DNA of 64,000 nt from Leptolyngbya sp. SIO1E4 (GCA_010672825.2 JAAHFU020000001.1:310001-374000); one strand, 5' to 3'. Positions 51,292 to 61,897 are shown, counted from the stretch's first letter. The notes: generated by a model not told the origin, from the sequence alone. Numbers and translations are program-made.

Positions 51292-54200
51292 ATGTCTGAT
51301 GCGAGGGAACTAGAAATTAAGCGACAGTTTCTGGATGAAGCCCAGGAATATCTCCGCCCGTTAGAGGCCGCGCTATTAGGGGTTGCCCAGGGCCAAGTAG
51401 AGACTGCAAAAATGAACGGTGCACTGCGGGCCGCCCATTCCATCAAAGGGGGTGCAGGGATGATGGGCTATCCGGTGCTGAATCAGCTAGCCCATAAGCT
51501 AGAGGATTCCTTCAAAGTGTTAAAGCTGCAAAAGCAGCAAATAGAGATAGACGCAGCGTTAGAGCAGCAGTTGCTGGCAGCCGTTGACTGTCTGGGCCAG
51601 GTTATTGCCTGGCACCAACAGCAGAAGCCGGTTCAGCCGTCATGGGTAGAGCGCCATGCCATGCCGATTTTTGAGCAGCTGCACCAGCGTCTGGGCGAAC
51701 CGCAAGCCGAAGACGCTACTTCGATGCTGTCGCCCGAAGATGGCCAGAACATTATCCCGATGCTGTTTGAGACGGAGGTGGAAGGCTGTTTACAGCGCCT
51801 AGAGACGATCTTGGCCGATCCACAACAGCCCTGTCTCAATGAAGAGGTGATCATCCTGGCGCAGGAGTTGGCGGGCCTTGGCGAGATGTTACAGCTCACT
51901 GCGTTTACGACCTTATGCCATTCGGTGGTAGCGCAGTTGGAAGCTGCCCCTGAACAGCAGGAACAGATCGCCCAGCAGGCTGTGGCCGCCTGGCGGCGAT
52001 CGCAGGCCCTGGTGCTGACCGGGCAACTTGAGCTGTTACCCACAGCGATCACGGCAGCGCCTTCCCCAGACAGCCCCACAGCAGAGGCCGTTGCCGCCCC
52101 TCAATTCATCCCAGTCAATGGGGATACCTTTGAGGCCCAGATACCATCCCCCGTGGCGGCATTCCCTGAGGTTTCAGTGGCAGCCGAAGTGGTCACCGAT
52201 GCCCCCACCTTAGCTGAGCCTTCCTTAGCTGAGCCCTCCTTAGCTGAGCCCACGTTAGAAGCCGCAGCACCAAAGGCATCCACTCGTCGCTTTAAGGTGC
52301 TCGCGACTCCCCCTGTTGGCCCATCGTCGGAGGCTGCAGAGCGAAACACCACTGTGCGGGTTTCCGCTCAGCGGCTCAATGCGCTTAACGATCTGATGGG
52401 TGAACTCACCACCGAGCGCAATGGCCTGACACTCAACGTCAACCGGCTGCGCAGCCTCGTAGACATGCTCAAACAGCGAGCCCTAACCCTCGAAACCGCC
52501 AATAGCCAGCTACGAGCTATCTACGATCAAGTCTCTATTGGCCAATCCCTGGCGATGTCAGCGCGGCAACCTGCCACCCCCGCCAAGAACGGCAGCCCTA
52601 ACCACGGGTCACTGCCTGCCCACGACCACACCTTCGATACCCTGGAGATGGATCGCTACAGCGACCTGCATCTGCTCTCCCAGGAGATGATGGAAACTAT
52701 CGTCCAAATTCAGGAAGTCACAACCGACATCGAACTCGAACTGGAAGACACGGAACAAACGGGGCGGAGCTTCAACAAAACGGGCAAGCAGCTACAAAAT
52801 AAACTCACCCAAATGCGGATGCGCCCACTATCTGATGGGCTAGAGCGCTTTCCACGCGCCCTGCGGGAACTGTGCCTGCAACATGGCAAAGAGGCGGAGC
52901 TAAAAGTGGTGGGTGGCCAGACTCTGATTGACCGCAATATCTTAGAAACCCTGACCGACCCGCTGATGCACTTGTTGCGCAACGCTTTTGATCACGGACT
53001 CGAAGATCCCGAAACGCGCATGGCCGCGGGTAAGTCGCGCCAGGGTCTTATTGAGATCAGCGCCACCCATCGCCATAATCGCACCGTCATTACCGTGAAG
53101 GATGATGGTCGTGGCATTCCCCTCGAAAAGATTCGGCAGCGGGCTGAACAAATGGGGCTAGACGCGGATCTGCTGGCCGCAGCCAGCGAGCCAGAACTGC
53201 TGTCACTGATTTTTGAACCGGGCTTTTCGACATCGGCAGCCGTCACCGATCTCTCGGGTCGAGGCGTTGGGATGGATGTCGTGCGCAACAATCTGCAGCA
53301 GGTGCGGGGTGAAATCACGGTGGAGACTGACCCAGGTCAGGGAACCACCTTTACTCTCTCGGTTCCCTTTACCCTCTCGGTCGCTCGCATCCTTTTGGCC
53401 GAAAGCCAGACGATGGCCCTCGCCATTCCTACCGATACGCTGGAAGAAATTTTGGTGCTACCACCAGACGATATTGCCTCCGCCACCCAAAAGAAAACAT
53501 TGAAATGGGGCGATCATGACATTCCGTTGATCCAGCTCTCCCACTGGCTAACTTTTAATGGGGCTCGCCCGACCTACAGGCTCGAACTCCCGCCAACAAT
53601 CGATGCCTTCACGGTTTTGATCGTCAATTATGGGGGGCAGCCGGTGGGGTTACAGGTCGATCGCTGCTGGGGAGAACAAGAAGTCGCAATCCGCCGAGTC
53701 GAGGGAGATTTGCCCTTACCACCGGGCTTTAGCAACTGCACAATTTTGGGAGATGGTCGCGTTGTTCCGCTGGTAAGCATTCCAGAGCTACTGCGCTGGA
53801 TTACTAGTCAGCAGCGATCGTCGCTTGCCGATCCGCCATCTCCCGCCAGCCTCCCTTCCCCGTTTGCAGATCATTTCCATCGACAATCGGGAACGCTGGC
53901 GTCTCAAGTCGCGCCGACTCGGCCTAGCCTGCTGATTGTAGATGACTCCATCAATGTCCGACGGTTCCTGGCCTTGACCCTAGAAAAAGTGGGCTATCGG
54001 GTTGAACAAGCCCGGGACGGACAGGATGCCCTGGACAAATTACACAATGGCCTGTGGCCCCAGGCCATCATCTGCGACATTGAAATGCCCCGGCTCGATG
54101 GCTTTGGGTTTCTGGCAAAAGCAAAAGCCGATACCAACACGGCCCCTATTCCGGTGATCATGCTAACGTCCCGGAATAGTCAGAAGCATCGCCAACTCGC

Positions 54201-54294
54201 GATGGGCCTCGGCGCAACCGCCTATTTCTCTAAACCCTATAACGAACACATCCTCCTGCAGACGCTAGAGCAGTTGGTTGACGCCGCCGCTTAA
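51292..54294 (+). CDS. pixL: CheA-like hybrid histidine kinase, locus 1
   Basis: The 1000-residue kinase starts with an Hpt domain (His49 in RAAHSIKGGAGMMG), then a second region with a degenerate Hpt-like helix bundle (EDGQNIIPMLFETEVEGCLQRLE) and a linker with three AEPSL repeats. Next come the dimerisation helices, the ATP-binding domain (HLLRNAFDHGLED, KDDGRGIPLEK, DLSGRGVGMDVV, GQGTTFTLSVPF), a CheW-like regulatory domain and a C-terminal receiver (Asp in AIICDIEMPRLDG, Lys in YFSKPY). It phosphorylates PixG/PixH-type regulators in response to the receptor. The layout is that of PixL. A strong terminator follows at 54329-54364. Confidence 0.9.
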   Translation: MSDARELEIKRQFLDEAQEYLRPLEAALLGVAQGQVETAKMNGALRAAHSIKGGAGMMGYPVLNQLAHKLEDSFKVLKLQKQQIEIDAALEQQLLAAVDCLGQVIAWHQQQKPVQPSWVERHAMPIFEQLHQRLGEPQAEDATSMLSPEDGQNIIPMLFETEVEGCLQRLETILADPQQPCLNEEVIILAQELAGLGEMLQLTAFTTLCHSVVAQLEAAPEQQEQIAQQAVAAWRRSQALVLTGQLELLPTAITAAPSPDSPTAEAVAAPQFIPVNGDTFEAQIPSPVAAFPEVSVAAEVVTDAPTLAEPSLAEPSLAEPTLEAAAPKASTRRFKVLATPPVGPSSEAAERNTTVRVSAQRLNALNDLMGELTTERNGLTLNVNRLRSLVDMLKQRALTLETANSQLRAIYDQVSIGQSLAMSARQPATPAKNGSPNHGSLPAHDHTFDTLEMDRYSDLHLLSQEMMETIVQIQEVTTDIELELEDTEQTGRSFNKTGKQLQNKLTQMRMRPLSDGLERFPRALRELCLQHGKEAELKVVGGQTLIDRNILETLTDPLMHLLRNAFDHGLEDPETRMAAGKSRQGLIEISATHRHNRTVITVKDDGRGIPLEKIRQRAEQMGLDADLLAAASEPELLSLIFEPGFSTSAAVTDLSGRGVGMDVVRNNLQQVRGEITVETDPGQGTTFTLSVPFTLSVARILLAESQTMALAIPTDTLEEILVLPPDDIASATQKKTLKWGDHDIPLIQLSHWLTFNGARPTYRLELPPTIDAFTVLIVNYGGQPVGLQVDRCWGEQEVAIRRVEGDLPLPPGFSNCTILGDGRVVPLVSIPELLRWITSQQRSSLADPPSPASLPSPFADHFHRQSGTLASQVAPTRPSLLIVDDSINVRRFLALTLEKVGYRVEQARDGQDALDKLHNGLWPQAIICDIEMPRLDGFGFLAKAKADTNTAPIPVIMLTSRNSQKHRQLAMGLGATAYFSKPYNEHILLQTLEQLVDAAA
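52210..52254 (+). repeat. 15-bp coding tandem repeat in pixL locus 1
   Basis: TTAGCTGAGCCTTCC and two near copies (52210-52224, 52225-52239, 52240-52254) encode three Leu-Ala-Glu-Pro-Ser/Thr blocks in the linker before the dimerisation domain. Repeat-number variation would keep frame. Confidence 0.85.
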
Positions 54295-54328
54295 CATCAC
54301 CTTCTTTCAATAGGTTTCCAACACCCTT

Positions 54329-54364
54329 CAAGCTTGCGCCTTCCGGTGCGAGCTTGTTTGTTTT
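54329..54364 (+). terminator. Rho-independent terminator after pixL locus 1
   Basis: Arm CAAGCTTGCGCC, loop TTCC, arm GGTGCGAGCTTG with two G-U wobbles, followed by TTTGTTTT. It lies 35 bases after the kinase stop and probably ends the first pix transcript. Confidence 0.85.
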
Positions 54365-54721
54365 GCGCGCAGCCTTGATCGCATCCACAGCACAAGCTGC
54401 TTGCCTGTCGAACTCACGCCTACCTACGCATCCGCCTTGATCATCCACCAGACGGGTTGTTAAACTTTATACTCTGACTAACCCTAAAATGGAGAGGCAA
54501 CATGCCCACATTTTAAGCTCAGCAAACTAGCATGGAGTTAACTCTCTGACGACAATATAGACGGTAAAATACAGACGACAATTTATACCAATAGGTTCCA
54601 GGGTCAGTTCGCTTCACAGCTCACTTTTCTCGGTGTAATCAAATTTTCTAGGGAAGTGAAACCAAAGAGCCCCTGATAAACAGTAAGTTTTGCAAGTCAA
54701 TTAAAGGGCATCTCCATTTAA

Positions 54722-54763
54722 TTTGATACTGATTGGATATTTTTTGATACTGATTGGATATTT
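54722..54763 (+). repeat. Tandem repeat of 21-bp period
   Basis: TTTGATACTGATTGGATAT occurs at 54722-54740 and 54743-54761, followed by TT. It lies in the spacer between the pix loci, and no function is evident. Confidence 0.85.
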
Positions 54764-55202
54764 AAGTAGGCGTACTTTGTTACTTTGGACAAGGCCATCG
54801 CTTTATATAAAGGAGATATGATCGCTTCAGAATCGTATGCAAATCCAGTCAATTTATTTTTTTTGATTTGTCCAGTCTGTCATCACCTGGATTGATAATG
54901 TTTCAGCATCAATCATCAAAATAGTTTGGTAAAAATTGATTTCAGAACCAAAAATACTCCCAAAAACAACCTCTGATGCAGTTATTTGATTGTTAAGAAA
55001 AGGAAAATTCGCGTCCCTGAATTGACGTCGTATTGACCGTTAACCTAGTATCAGAGTCATAAGCCCCTATGATCAAACTAGCTTTACGGAGCCTAGCTGA
55101 GTAGCCCCATTCAGCTAAAAAGAATTTACCCAGTTTCTTTTTGTAGTCTGTGTCACTATCCAGAAGGTTTTCAGAGAACAACTGAGCCTCGCATTCTACC
55201 GT

Positions 55203-55262
55203 TAACAATCAGGGCAATTTTAGAGATTAAAAGCTGCACTCTACTGTTTTCTTCAGAAAAGT
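55203..55262 (+). promoter_or_regulatory. Upstream element shared by the two pix loci, copy 2
   Basis: Counterpart of 45045-45105: AACAATCAGGGCAATTTT followed by AAAGCTGCACTCTACTG and CTTCAGAAAAG. It lies about 800 bases before the second pixG-like start. Similarity in non-coding DNA between paralogous clusters suggests an old common regulatory or RNA element. Confidence 0.5.
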
Positions 55263-56021
55263 GTCCAAGATTTTTGCAGGAAACAGGCTTCCTCTCTAGA
55301 CGGATTAAAGCGAGCAAAAGTAATTCCTGATTGGCAGCATTTTGGCATCTCCCAAGGATGGCCAGATAGTTGCCTAAGGTGTTCTTAAATACAAAATATA
55401 AGCTAAACACTGATTAGCTTTGCTCAAAGAGTATTTGAATAATAGCCTTATCTATTTTTAGGCTGTTATTTAACCTCTTTTGACTGAGTTTTATGCCTTT
55501 ATGCAGAGGCAGTCTAATGGACAATGTGTCCTGATGGCTGATGCATTTCGCTGAAGTTTTAGGAGCTGGCTGACCCACAAAACACTTGGGCCAAATTAGA
55601 CGGAACGCAGCAAATCCCGACCGTAGACGAAGTCTTGCTGGGGCTGCTAACGCTAAACCGGTTGCCAAAATTTACGAGATCCCACCGTTAAACCTGTCAG
55701 GTTTTGGGTTCTTTGATCAGTCAACCAGACCCTTTAGGGCACCCATCAAAGACTATCAGTCAATGCCGTGTTTAAATCCTTACGGGTTTTAAGCGCTAAC
55801 GATAGTCTCGTCGCTCCTATACGGATCGTTTTAGACCGCCGATCGCAGAAGACCCATTGAGGCAGCTTTTGCCCACACGCGACGACGGACATTCAGGGTT
55901 TCAGCATCTCCTCAAACAACTGTCGAGCGCTTGCATCGACTAGGGGAACAAGTCAGGTCAGTAAGCCTCCCTGACTGCTCCCTTAGCTGACCTTTATGTT
56001 ATTGAGGCGGATAAGGCTGAA

Positions 56022-57125
56022 ATGCGCACAGGATTAGGAACTTCTGATATGACCAGCTACCGTTATCGCTCTCCCCAAGAGCTTCATTTGCTCAGTGTTC
56101 TGGCGCAGACGGTCAGTCGACAAGCCAGTGGCTGTTTAAGCGTCACTGATGCAACCAATACCTGGAAACTCTACCTCGAGCAAGGCCAGCTGGTCTATGC
56201 CTCTAATTCGTTAGATCCCTTTGGTCGACTGGATCGCCATCTGCGTCGGCTGGGTGCCAAAATCCCGGCACTGGCCAGCCCCGTGCGGGTACAGGTAAGA
56301 CTCTTGTTCGAAAAGACAGCCGAAGAAGCAGATGCCAACCATTGTTGGGACTACGAAGCGGTTTGCTGGTTAGTCGAGCAGCAATATCTCACCCCGCCGC
56401 AGGCAGCTGAACTGATTGAAGGATTAGCCAAAGAGGTTTTGGAAACGCTACTGCCCCTGCGCCTGGGGAACTACGATTTGTTAGCCACAGGGCTGCTGGC
56501 ACAGCTACCTCGGTTCTGCCAGCTAGATTTACGGGCGTTGGTAGAGGCGTGTCAGGCGCGTCGGCTCCGGCAACAGACTGCCAATTCGGCCAAGAGCGTC
56601 CCCAAATCTCCCCTATCACGCAGTTCCCGACTGAAACCCTCCATCGTTCAACCCGAGAGCCCCCAACCTCAGAGTGTGAGTCGGCCTTCAGCACCAGCAT
56701 CTGCAGGGCGAGGAACCGCGCCTACGCGAGAGTCGCGATCGCCCCGATTGCGGGAAAAGACCACCTACACCGTTGCCTGCATTGACGACAGCCCGACCGT
56801 CTTGCATGCGATCGAAGCCTTCTTAGAGGACAAAGCCTTCAAGGTTTTGCGCATCGAAGATCCGATTAGCGCGCTGATGAAGATTATCCGCAATAACCCA
56901 GATCTCATCTTGCTAGATGTGACCATGCCCAACTTAGACGGCTATGAGTTGTGCTCACTGCTCCGACGTCATCCCTCCTTCAAACAAACCCCCATCATTA
57001 TGGTGACCGGCAATACAGGTCTGATTAATCGCGCTAAAGCAAAGCTAGTGGGTGCTTCGGGTTATCTGACTAAACCTTTCACGCAATCTGACCTGCTTAA
57101 AACCGTCTTTAAGCATTTGAATTGA
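56022..57125 (+). CDS. pixG: PatA/PixG-type response regulator (PATAN/DUF4388-REC), locus 2
   Basis: The 367-residue paralogue of the 45749 gene is nearly identical in its PATAN part (MRTGLGTSDMTSYRYRSPQE against MRTELGPPDMTRYRYRSPQE) and in the receiver (LILLDVTMPNLDGYELC, GASGYLTKPFTQ), with a shorter and less proline-rich linker. One notable change is an EADANHCWDYEAV insert of a few residues before the middle helices. The same AAGG-CTGAA-ATG context is present. It opens the second G-H-I-J-L cluster and presumably partners with the kinase at 62006. Confidence 0.82.
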   Translation: MRTGLGTSDMTSYRYRSPQELHLLSVLAQTVSRQASGCLSVTDATNTWKLYLEQGQLVYASNSLDPFGRLDRHLRRLGAKIPALASPVRVQVRLLFEKTAEEADANHCWDYEAVCWLVEQQYLTPPQAAELIEGLAKEVLETLLPLRLGNYDLLATGLLAQLPRFCQLDLRALVEACQARRLRQQTANSAKSVPKSPLSRSSRLKPSIVQPESPQPQSVSRPSAPASAGRGTAPTRESRSPRLREKTTYTVACIDDSPTVLHAIEAFLEDKAFKVLRIEDPISALMKIIRNNPDLILLDVTMPNLDGYELCSLLRRHPSFKQTPIIMVTGNTGLINRAKAKLVGASGYLTKPFTQSDLLKTVFKHLN

Positions 57126-57270
57126 ACCCCAGTCTTCATTGAGAGATGAGAGAGTCGTCATTCTGGCCAGCCTCGCTGATTCGTCATCGTTATCTGGGTG
57201 CTGCCAGTCGACAGCCTTGCAGCGTTTTAGTTGCCGTTGCCCAGTTGTCAATACCTTAAGGAAAGAAATT

Positions 57271-57657
57271 ATGCAGACCACTCTGACCGGCACTGTCTTA
57301 GTCGTCGACGATACCCCTTCCGAGATGGCGCTCATGAGCCACTACCTGCGTGAAAGGGGGTGCTTGGTGATTACCACCAACAGCGCCCGAGAGGCTCTGA
57401 CCAAAGCCGCTCAGCAACAGCCCGACGTTATTGTGACGGACGTGGTAATGCCGGGAATGAGCGGGTTTGAACTCTGTCGCAGCCTGAAAAAACATCCTGA
57501 AACAGCCCATGTGCCGATCGTGATCTGTACCTCCAAAAGCAACGATATTGATCGCCTGTGGGGCATGAGACAAGGGGCGGATGCTTACCTCACTAAACCG
57601 TATACCCAAGAACAACTGGTGCAGGTCGTGAGTTCAGTCATGAAGGGGAATCGATGA
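57271..57657 (+). CDS. pixH: CheY-like response regulator, locus 2
   Basis: The 128-residue receiver from the ATG at 57271 (AAGGAAAG upstream; the open frame reaches back to 57139 without conserved content) has VDDTPSEM, the phosphoacceptor Asp in VIVTDVVMPGMSGFELC and the Lys in AYLTKPYTQ, closely matching the locus 1 regulator. Its stop overlaps the start of the CheW-like gene (ATGA), a sign of translational coupling. Confidence 0.85.
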   Translation: MQTTLTGTVLVVDDTPSEMALMSHYLRERGCLVITTNSAREALTKAAQQQPDVIVTDVVMPGMSGFELCRSLKKHPETAHVPIVICTSKSNDIDRLWGMRQGADAYLTKPYTQEQLVQVVSSVMKGNR

Positions 57658-58187
57658 ATTTAACTGACGCTAAATCCCAAGAATCAGGGCAGATTGTCTC
57701 CAGCGTAGGAACGGCTCTGGCCCCTAAGCGGACAGTCCGATATGCCCACAGCTATGTAAAATTCCGCCTCGGCCATCAATGGGCTCTACTGCCGACCCAT
57801 CAAGTGCTGGAAGCGATTACGGTACCTACTGCCAGCGTTACGCCGATGCCCAATATGCCCGCTGCCATATTGGGGCTTATCAATCGCCGGAGTCAGGTGC
57901 TGTGGGTTACAGACCTGACGTTACTCCTTGGAATGCCGGCTGCCTATCTCAACTCTCAACAATACAACCTGGTACTGCTGCAGATTGGTCATGTCCTGAT
58001 AGGGCTACAGGTTCAGGAGATTGAAGGCATTCTGAGCATTCCTCCCGATCAAATTTGTGCTGCCCCGGCCAATATTCCAGCCGGGATAGCCCCGTTTTTA
58101 CAGGGATGCTTTCTCCAAAACAATGACGTGGTGCTAGTGCTGAATGCTGAAGCGGTGCTGCGAGCGCCAGCACTCCAGCCTAGGTAG
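57654..58187 (+). CDS. pixI: CheW-like adaptor, locus 2
   Basis: The 177-residue CheW domain has a short extra N-terminus. The conserved core is VKFRLGHQWALLPTHQVLEAI, TPMPNMPAAILGLINRRSQVLWVTDLTLLLGM, YNLVLLQIGHVLIGLQVQEIEGIL and APFLQGCFLQNNDVVLVLNAEAVL. The start overlaps the preceding stop by four bases. The 161-base gap to the receptor gene resembles the larger gap in locus 1. Confidence 0.88.
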   Translation: MNLTDAKSQESGQIVSSVGTALAPKRTVRYAHSYVKFRLGHQWALLPTHQVLEAITVPTASVTPMPNMPAAILGLINRRSQVLWVTDLTLLLGMPAAYLNSQQYNLVLLQIGHVLIGLQVQEIEGILSIPPDQICAAPANIPAGIAPFLQGCFLQNNDVVLVLNAEAVLRAPALQPR

Positions 58188-58348
58188 ATACCACTCTCGA
58201 TGCTGTGCCCTTGGGTTGAGCCGTCACTCATCTGATCCAGAGTTCATGGTTTCCGCTGAGAACGCTTGTCAAGGTCGCATCTATCTACCCCCAAACCACT
58301 TTACTGCGCGTACACACGACTCTTCCTTATTGTGAGGTTAGCTGACCT

Positions 58349-61300
58349 ATGACTACAGAATTTCCCCCCTCTTCTCGCAATCTGTCTGCCAATGTCACTG
58401 AAGGGACTAGCGAGATAAACGGCACCCGCATCTTTAACGACAACGATACCCATAATACAAACGGGGCGAATGGCAAGATGAGTCGTGACAAAAGCGAGAA
58501 TCTGTTGGCTGTTGATGCTAACCCTACCGCCACCAATGATCGCACCCCCCCCCCTAATACAGACACAGACCCTAAAATGACGGTGACCCAGCCGACCCGC
58601 TTCCGGTGGCTGCAGTGGTTAAGTAACTTCAAACTGGGTCAAAAGCAGTTAATTAGTATCTTGGCCACAGAACTCATCGCAGTCGTCGGTCTGGTGGGGG
58701 CGGGGTCATTTCTAATTATCACGAACGGTCGCAGTGAACTCGCTGAACAGGCAAAATCTGAGCTGGCACTCCAGGAAACTGAATACAACATCAAAATTGA
58801 CCAGATGGGGCTGGGCTTCCGAAACCAGTCGAACAACAGCGCTCTTGTCGATGTCGCCCAACTCTATGCCGAGGGTGAGAGTCCTTCAACCGCAGCGATC
58901 GCGGCTACACGCCAGCTGCTAGAAAACACGCTCGAGACCTATCAAATCGAGTACGCCACCCTGGTAGGGGATGATCTCAGAATTATCGCCAGCGCTAATG
59001 GCGATCGCGCCGGAGAAAAATTCGATCCTCAAGGGCTGGTGGGCACGGTACTTCAAAATCCTCGTCAGGTGAAGGTGAGCGCCATTGTTAGCCAGGCCGA
59101 ACTGCAAAACGAGCAGCCCTCGCTACCCACAAACTTCTCAGGCGAAGACGCTCTGATCCGCTACACGCTGACCCCAATCACCGATCCAACCTCGGGTACC
59201 GCCCTTGGCGTCCTGGTCTCTGGCGATATCGTCAACGGCAAGCCAGCCATTGTTGAAAACACCTTAAACTCCTTTGAAACTGGCTATAGCGCCATCTACC
59301 AGTACCAAGCAGACGGGGGCTTCACCCTCGCCACATCCCTGAATATCCCTGACGGGGGCGCAGCCGCAGCCAACATTTCTTTAGAAACCTCAGATTTGTT
59401 AGAACAGGCCACTGCAGCGGATGGAGAAGTGGTGTCGGGTCGAGCCCCCATCGGGGACGAAACCTATACCCTGGCCGCTAAAGCGATTGAAAACTTCAAC
59501 GGTGAGCCCGTCGCCATCCTCGTACGAGGAACCTCTGAAGCCTCCCTCAACGCCCTGGTGAGCCACAGTCTCAAATTACAGCTGGGGGTCGCTGCGATCG
59601 CCTTAACCGGCAGTATGATTCTGGCCCAGCTGCTGGGTCGCTCTATTTTGAAGCGCGTGAAAAACCTGCATCAAGCAGCCTGGCAATTTGGCATGGGCGA
59701 TCGCAGCGTCCGTGCTGACATTTTCTCGACTGACGAACTAGGCCAGGTCGCCCAGTCCTTTAACCAGCTCGCCGACAACATCACCAACTCAGAAGCTCTG
59801 CTACAGCAGCAAAAGGAGCGCCAGGGGGCCAACGCCAACCGCGCCCGCTTACTCGCTGACCTGACCACCCGCATTCGTCAATCCCTCGACCCCGCAACCA
59901 TCGTCGACACTGCCGTAGAGGGCATTAAAGGGGTTCTGGCCGTTGATCGCGTCCTGTTCTACCGCTTCAACACTGACCTCACCAGCGGCGAGATTACATC
60001 TGAAGCCGTGGATCGTCCCTGGAAACAAGCAAAAGGCTCAACGATTGAAGATCCCCTCACCCCAGAGGCCCTGGCCCGCTACCGGACAGGCCAGGTCACT
60101 TACATGGAAAATCGAGAGCAGGCCAAAATTTCCCACTGCCACTGTGAAATTCTGGAGCGCTTAGAGGTTAAAGCCAACATGGTGGCTCCTCTGTCAGTGG
60201 GAGACGCACTCCTCGGTTTGCTCTGCGTGCACAAATGTTCGGCCCCCCACAAGTGGGAACCCGAAGAAATTGACCTGCTACAGCAGCTGGCCGTTCAAAT
60301 TAGTGCAGCTTTAACCCAAGCGCGTTTGCTAACCGAACAACGCAAAACCGTTGCTCGAGAACGACAGCTGGCTGAAATCACCGGCCTAATCCGTCAGTCC
60401 CTTGACGAAGAAAGCATCTTCGCCACCTCGGTCGAGGGCTTGCGAGAAGTCCTCAACGTCGATCGAATGCTGATTTACCGCTTCAGTTCCGACTTCAAAA
60501 GCGGTGAAATTACAGCCGAATCGGTAGTGGGCGATTGGGTAAGAGCCAAAGGAACGCTGATTGAAGATCCGCTGACGCCGGAAGATTTGGAACGCTACTA
60601 CACCGGCCACGTCACCTACCGAGAAGACCGGAACAACGAACACGAAGCTGGGGCCATCACCCACTGCCACTGCGCCATTTTAGAGCGGCTACAGGTACAG
60701 GCCAACATGGTCGCTCCCCTGTTTGTAGGCGATAACCTCATCGGGTTACTCTGTGCCCACCAATGCTCTGGCCCCCGTCGCTGGGATGAGCTCGAAATCA
60801 ACTTCGTCAAGCAGGTCGCCATCCAACTCGGCTTCGCCGTAGAACAGGCTCGCTTATTTTCTCAAACCCAGGCCCTCTCAGAAGAACATCTGCTGCGAGA
60901 GCAGGAGCTACAGGCCCAGCTCGTACAGTTGCTCACCGATGTAGAAGGGGCGTCCCAGGGTGACCTCACCGTCCGAGCTGATGTGACCGCAGGCGAAATT
61001 GGCACCGTAGCTGACTTCTTTAATGCCATTGTGGAAAGCTTGCGTCAGATCGTCATCAAGGTGAAGCAGTCAGCCGAACTGGTAAACGTCTCGGTCGGAG
61101 AAAACGAAGGCGCCGTCGAAAGCCTGGCCCAAGACGCGCTCAAACAAGCCGAAGAGGTCACCCATATTCTGACACCCTTAGACCAAATGACCCGGTCTAT
61201 TCAGCAAGTGGCAGATAGTGCCCAGCAGACCGCGCTTGTGGCTAACAATGCCTCTAGCACTGCCGAAACGAGCGGTCAGGCGATGGACCTAACGGTGCAG

Positions 61301-61897
61301 AACATCCTCAACCTGCGGGAAATCATTGGCGAAACCTCCAAAAAAGTGAAGCGTCTTGGGGAGTCATCTCAGCAAATTTCTAAGGTGGTGTCCCTGATTA
61401 ATCAAATCGCCATGCAGACTAACTTATTAGCAATTAACGCGGGCATTGAAGCAGCCAGGGCTGGAGAAGAAGGTCAAGGATTTGCAGTAGTGGCTGAAGA
61501 AGTCGGTGAACTGGCCGCCCGTTCTGCCGATGCGACCCAGGAAATTGAGCGGATTGTCGAAACCATTCAGCGGGAAACCGTCGAGGTCGTCGACGCAATG
61601 GAGCAGAGCACAACTGAAGTGGTTGCCGGGACTCGCCTGGTAGAAGACGCCAAGCAAAACCTGAGTCGCATTTTAGAGGTTTCCATGGAGATCGATGAGC
61701 TAGCGCAGTCTGTTTCTGAAGCCACCGTTTCCCAAGTGGAGGTGTCTGAAACAGTCACCTATCTGATGCAGGACATTGCCCAGGTCTCAAGGCGGACCTC
61801 TGAGTCTTCATTGCAAATCTCCGATTCCCTGCGGCAGACCATTAATGTGGCCCGAGCCCTTCAAGAATCTGTCGGGATGTTCAAGACAGGTGAGTAG
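58349..61897 (+). CDS. pixJ: Methyl-accepting receptor with Cache-like and tandem GAF domains, locus 2
   Basis: The 1182-residue receptor has a hydrophilic N-terminus containing a ten-C coding tract, TM1 (about 101-124), a periplasmic Cache-like domain of about 275 residues ([38 protein letters not shown]), TM2 (about 408-430), HAMP (to about 490), GAF1 (about 500-660), GAF2 (about 670-835), a second HAMP-like segment and a methyl-accepting domain with a near-identical tip to locus 1. Both GAF domains have HCHC (Cys597-His598 and Cys773-His774) at the chromophore-Cys position but DPLT instead of DPCF, so they are not DXCF-type. Whether they bind bilin is unknown. The periplasmic domain suggests an additional chemical input. 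Confidence 0.85.
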   Translation: MTTEFPPSSRNLSANVTEGTSEINGTRIFNDNDTHNTNGANGKMSRDKSENLLAVDANPTATNDRTPPPNTDTDPKMTVTQPTRFRWLQWLSNFKLGQKQLISILATELIAVVGLVGAGSFLIITNGRSELAEQAKSELALQETEYNIKIDQMGLGFRNQSNNSALVDVAQLYAEGESPSTAAIAATRQLLENTLETYQIEYATLVGDDLRIIASANGDRAGEKFDPQGLVGTVLQNPRQVKVSAIVSQAELQNEQPSLPTNFSGEDALIRYTLTPITDPTSGTALGVLVSGDIVNGKPAIVENTLNSFETGYSAIYQYQADGGFTLATSLNIPDGGAAAANISLETSDLLEQATAADGEVVSGRAPIGDETYTLAAKAIENFNGEPVAILVRGTSEASLNALVSHSLKLQLGVAAIALTGSMILAQLLGRSILKRVKNLHQAAWQFGMGDRSVRADIFSTDELGQVAQSFNQLADNITNSEALLQQQKERQGANANRARLLADLTTRIRQSLDPATIVDTAVEGIKGVLAVDRVLFYRFNTDLTSGEITSEAVDRPWKQAKGSTIEDPLTPEALARYRTGQVTYMENREQAKISHCHCEILERLEVKANMVAPLSVGDALLGLLCVHKCSAPHKWEPEEIDLLQQLAVQISAALTQARLLTEQRKTVARERQLAEITGLIRQSLDEESIFATSVEGLREVLNVDRMLIYRFSSDFKSGEITAESVVGDWVRAKGTLIEDPLTPEDLERYYTGHVTYREDRNNEHEAGAITHCHCAILERLQVQANMVAPLFVGDNLIGLLCAHQCSGPRRWDELEINFVKQVAIQLGFAVEQARLFSQTQALSEEHLLREQELQAQLVQLLTDVEGASQGDLTVRADVTAGEIGTVADFFNAIVESLRQIVIKVKQSAELVNVSVGENEGAVESLAQDALKQAEEVTHILTPLDQMTRSIQQVADSAQQTALVANNASSTAETSGQAMDLTVQNILNLREIIGETSKKVKRLGESSQQISKVVSLINQIAMQTNLLAINAGIEAARAGEEGQGFAVVAEEVGELAARSADATQEIERIVETIQRETVEVVDAMEQSTTEVVAGTRLVEDAKQNLSRILEVSMEIDELAQSVSEATVSQVEVSETVTYLMQDIAQVSRRTSESSLQISDSLRQTINVARALQESVGMFKTGE
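58545..58554 (+). repeat. Homopolymeric C10 tract inside pixJ locus 2
   Basis: Ten consecutive C residues (58545-58554) encode part of Thr-Pro-Pro-Pro in the N-terminal tail before TM1. Slippage would shift the frame early and truncate the receptor. Confidence 0.9.

Larger units (their letters stand above)
54295..56021. other. 1.7-kb spacer between the two pix loci
   Basis: No gene is supported; minus-strand frames at 54993-55208, 55171-55410 and 55414-55668 and a plus-strand frame at 55586-55792 have no family features. The region holds a terminator (54329-54364), a 21-bp-period tandem repeat (54722-54763) and two islands similar to the spacer before the first locus (54849-54869 and 55203-55262), in the same order. 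The second locus therefore probably arose with at least 1.1 kb of upstream DNA. Confidence 0.55.
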
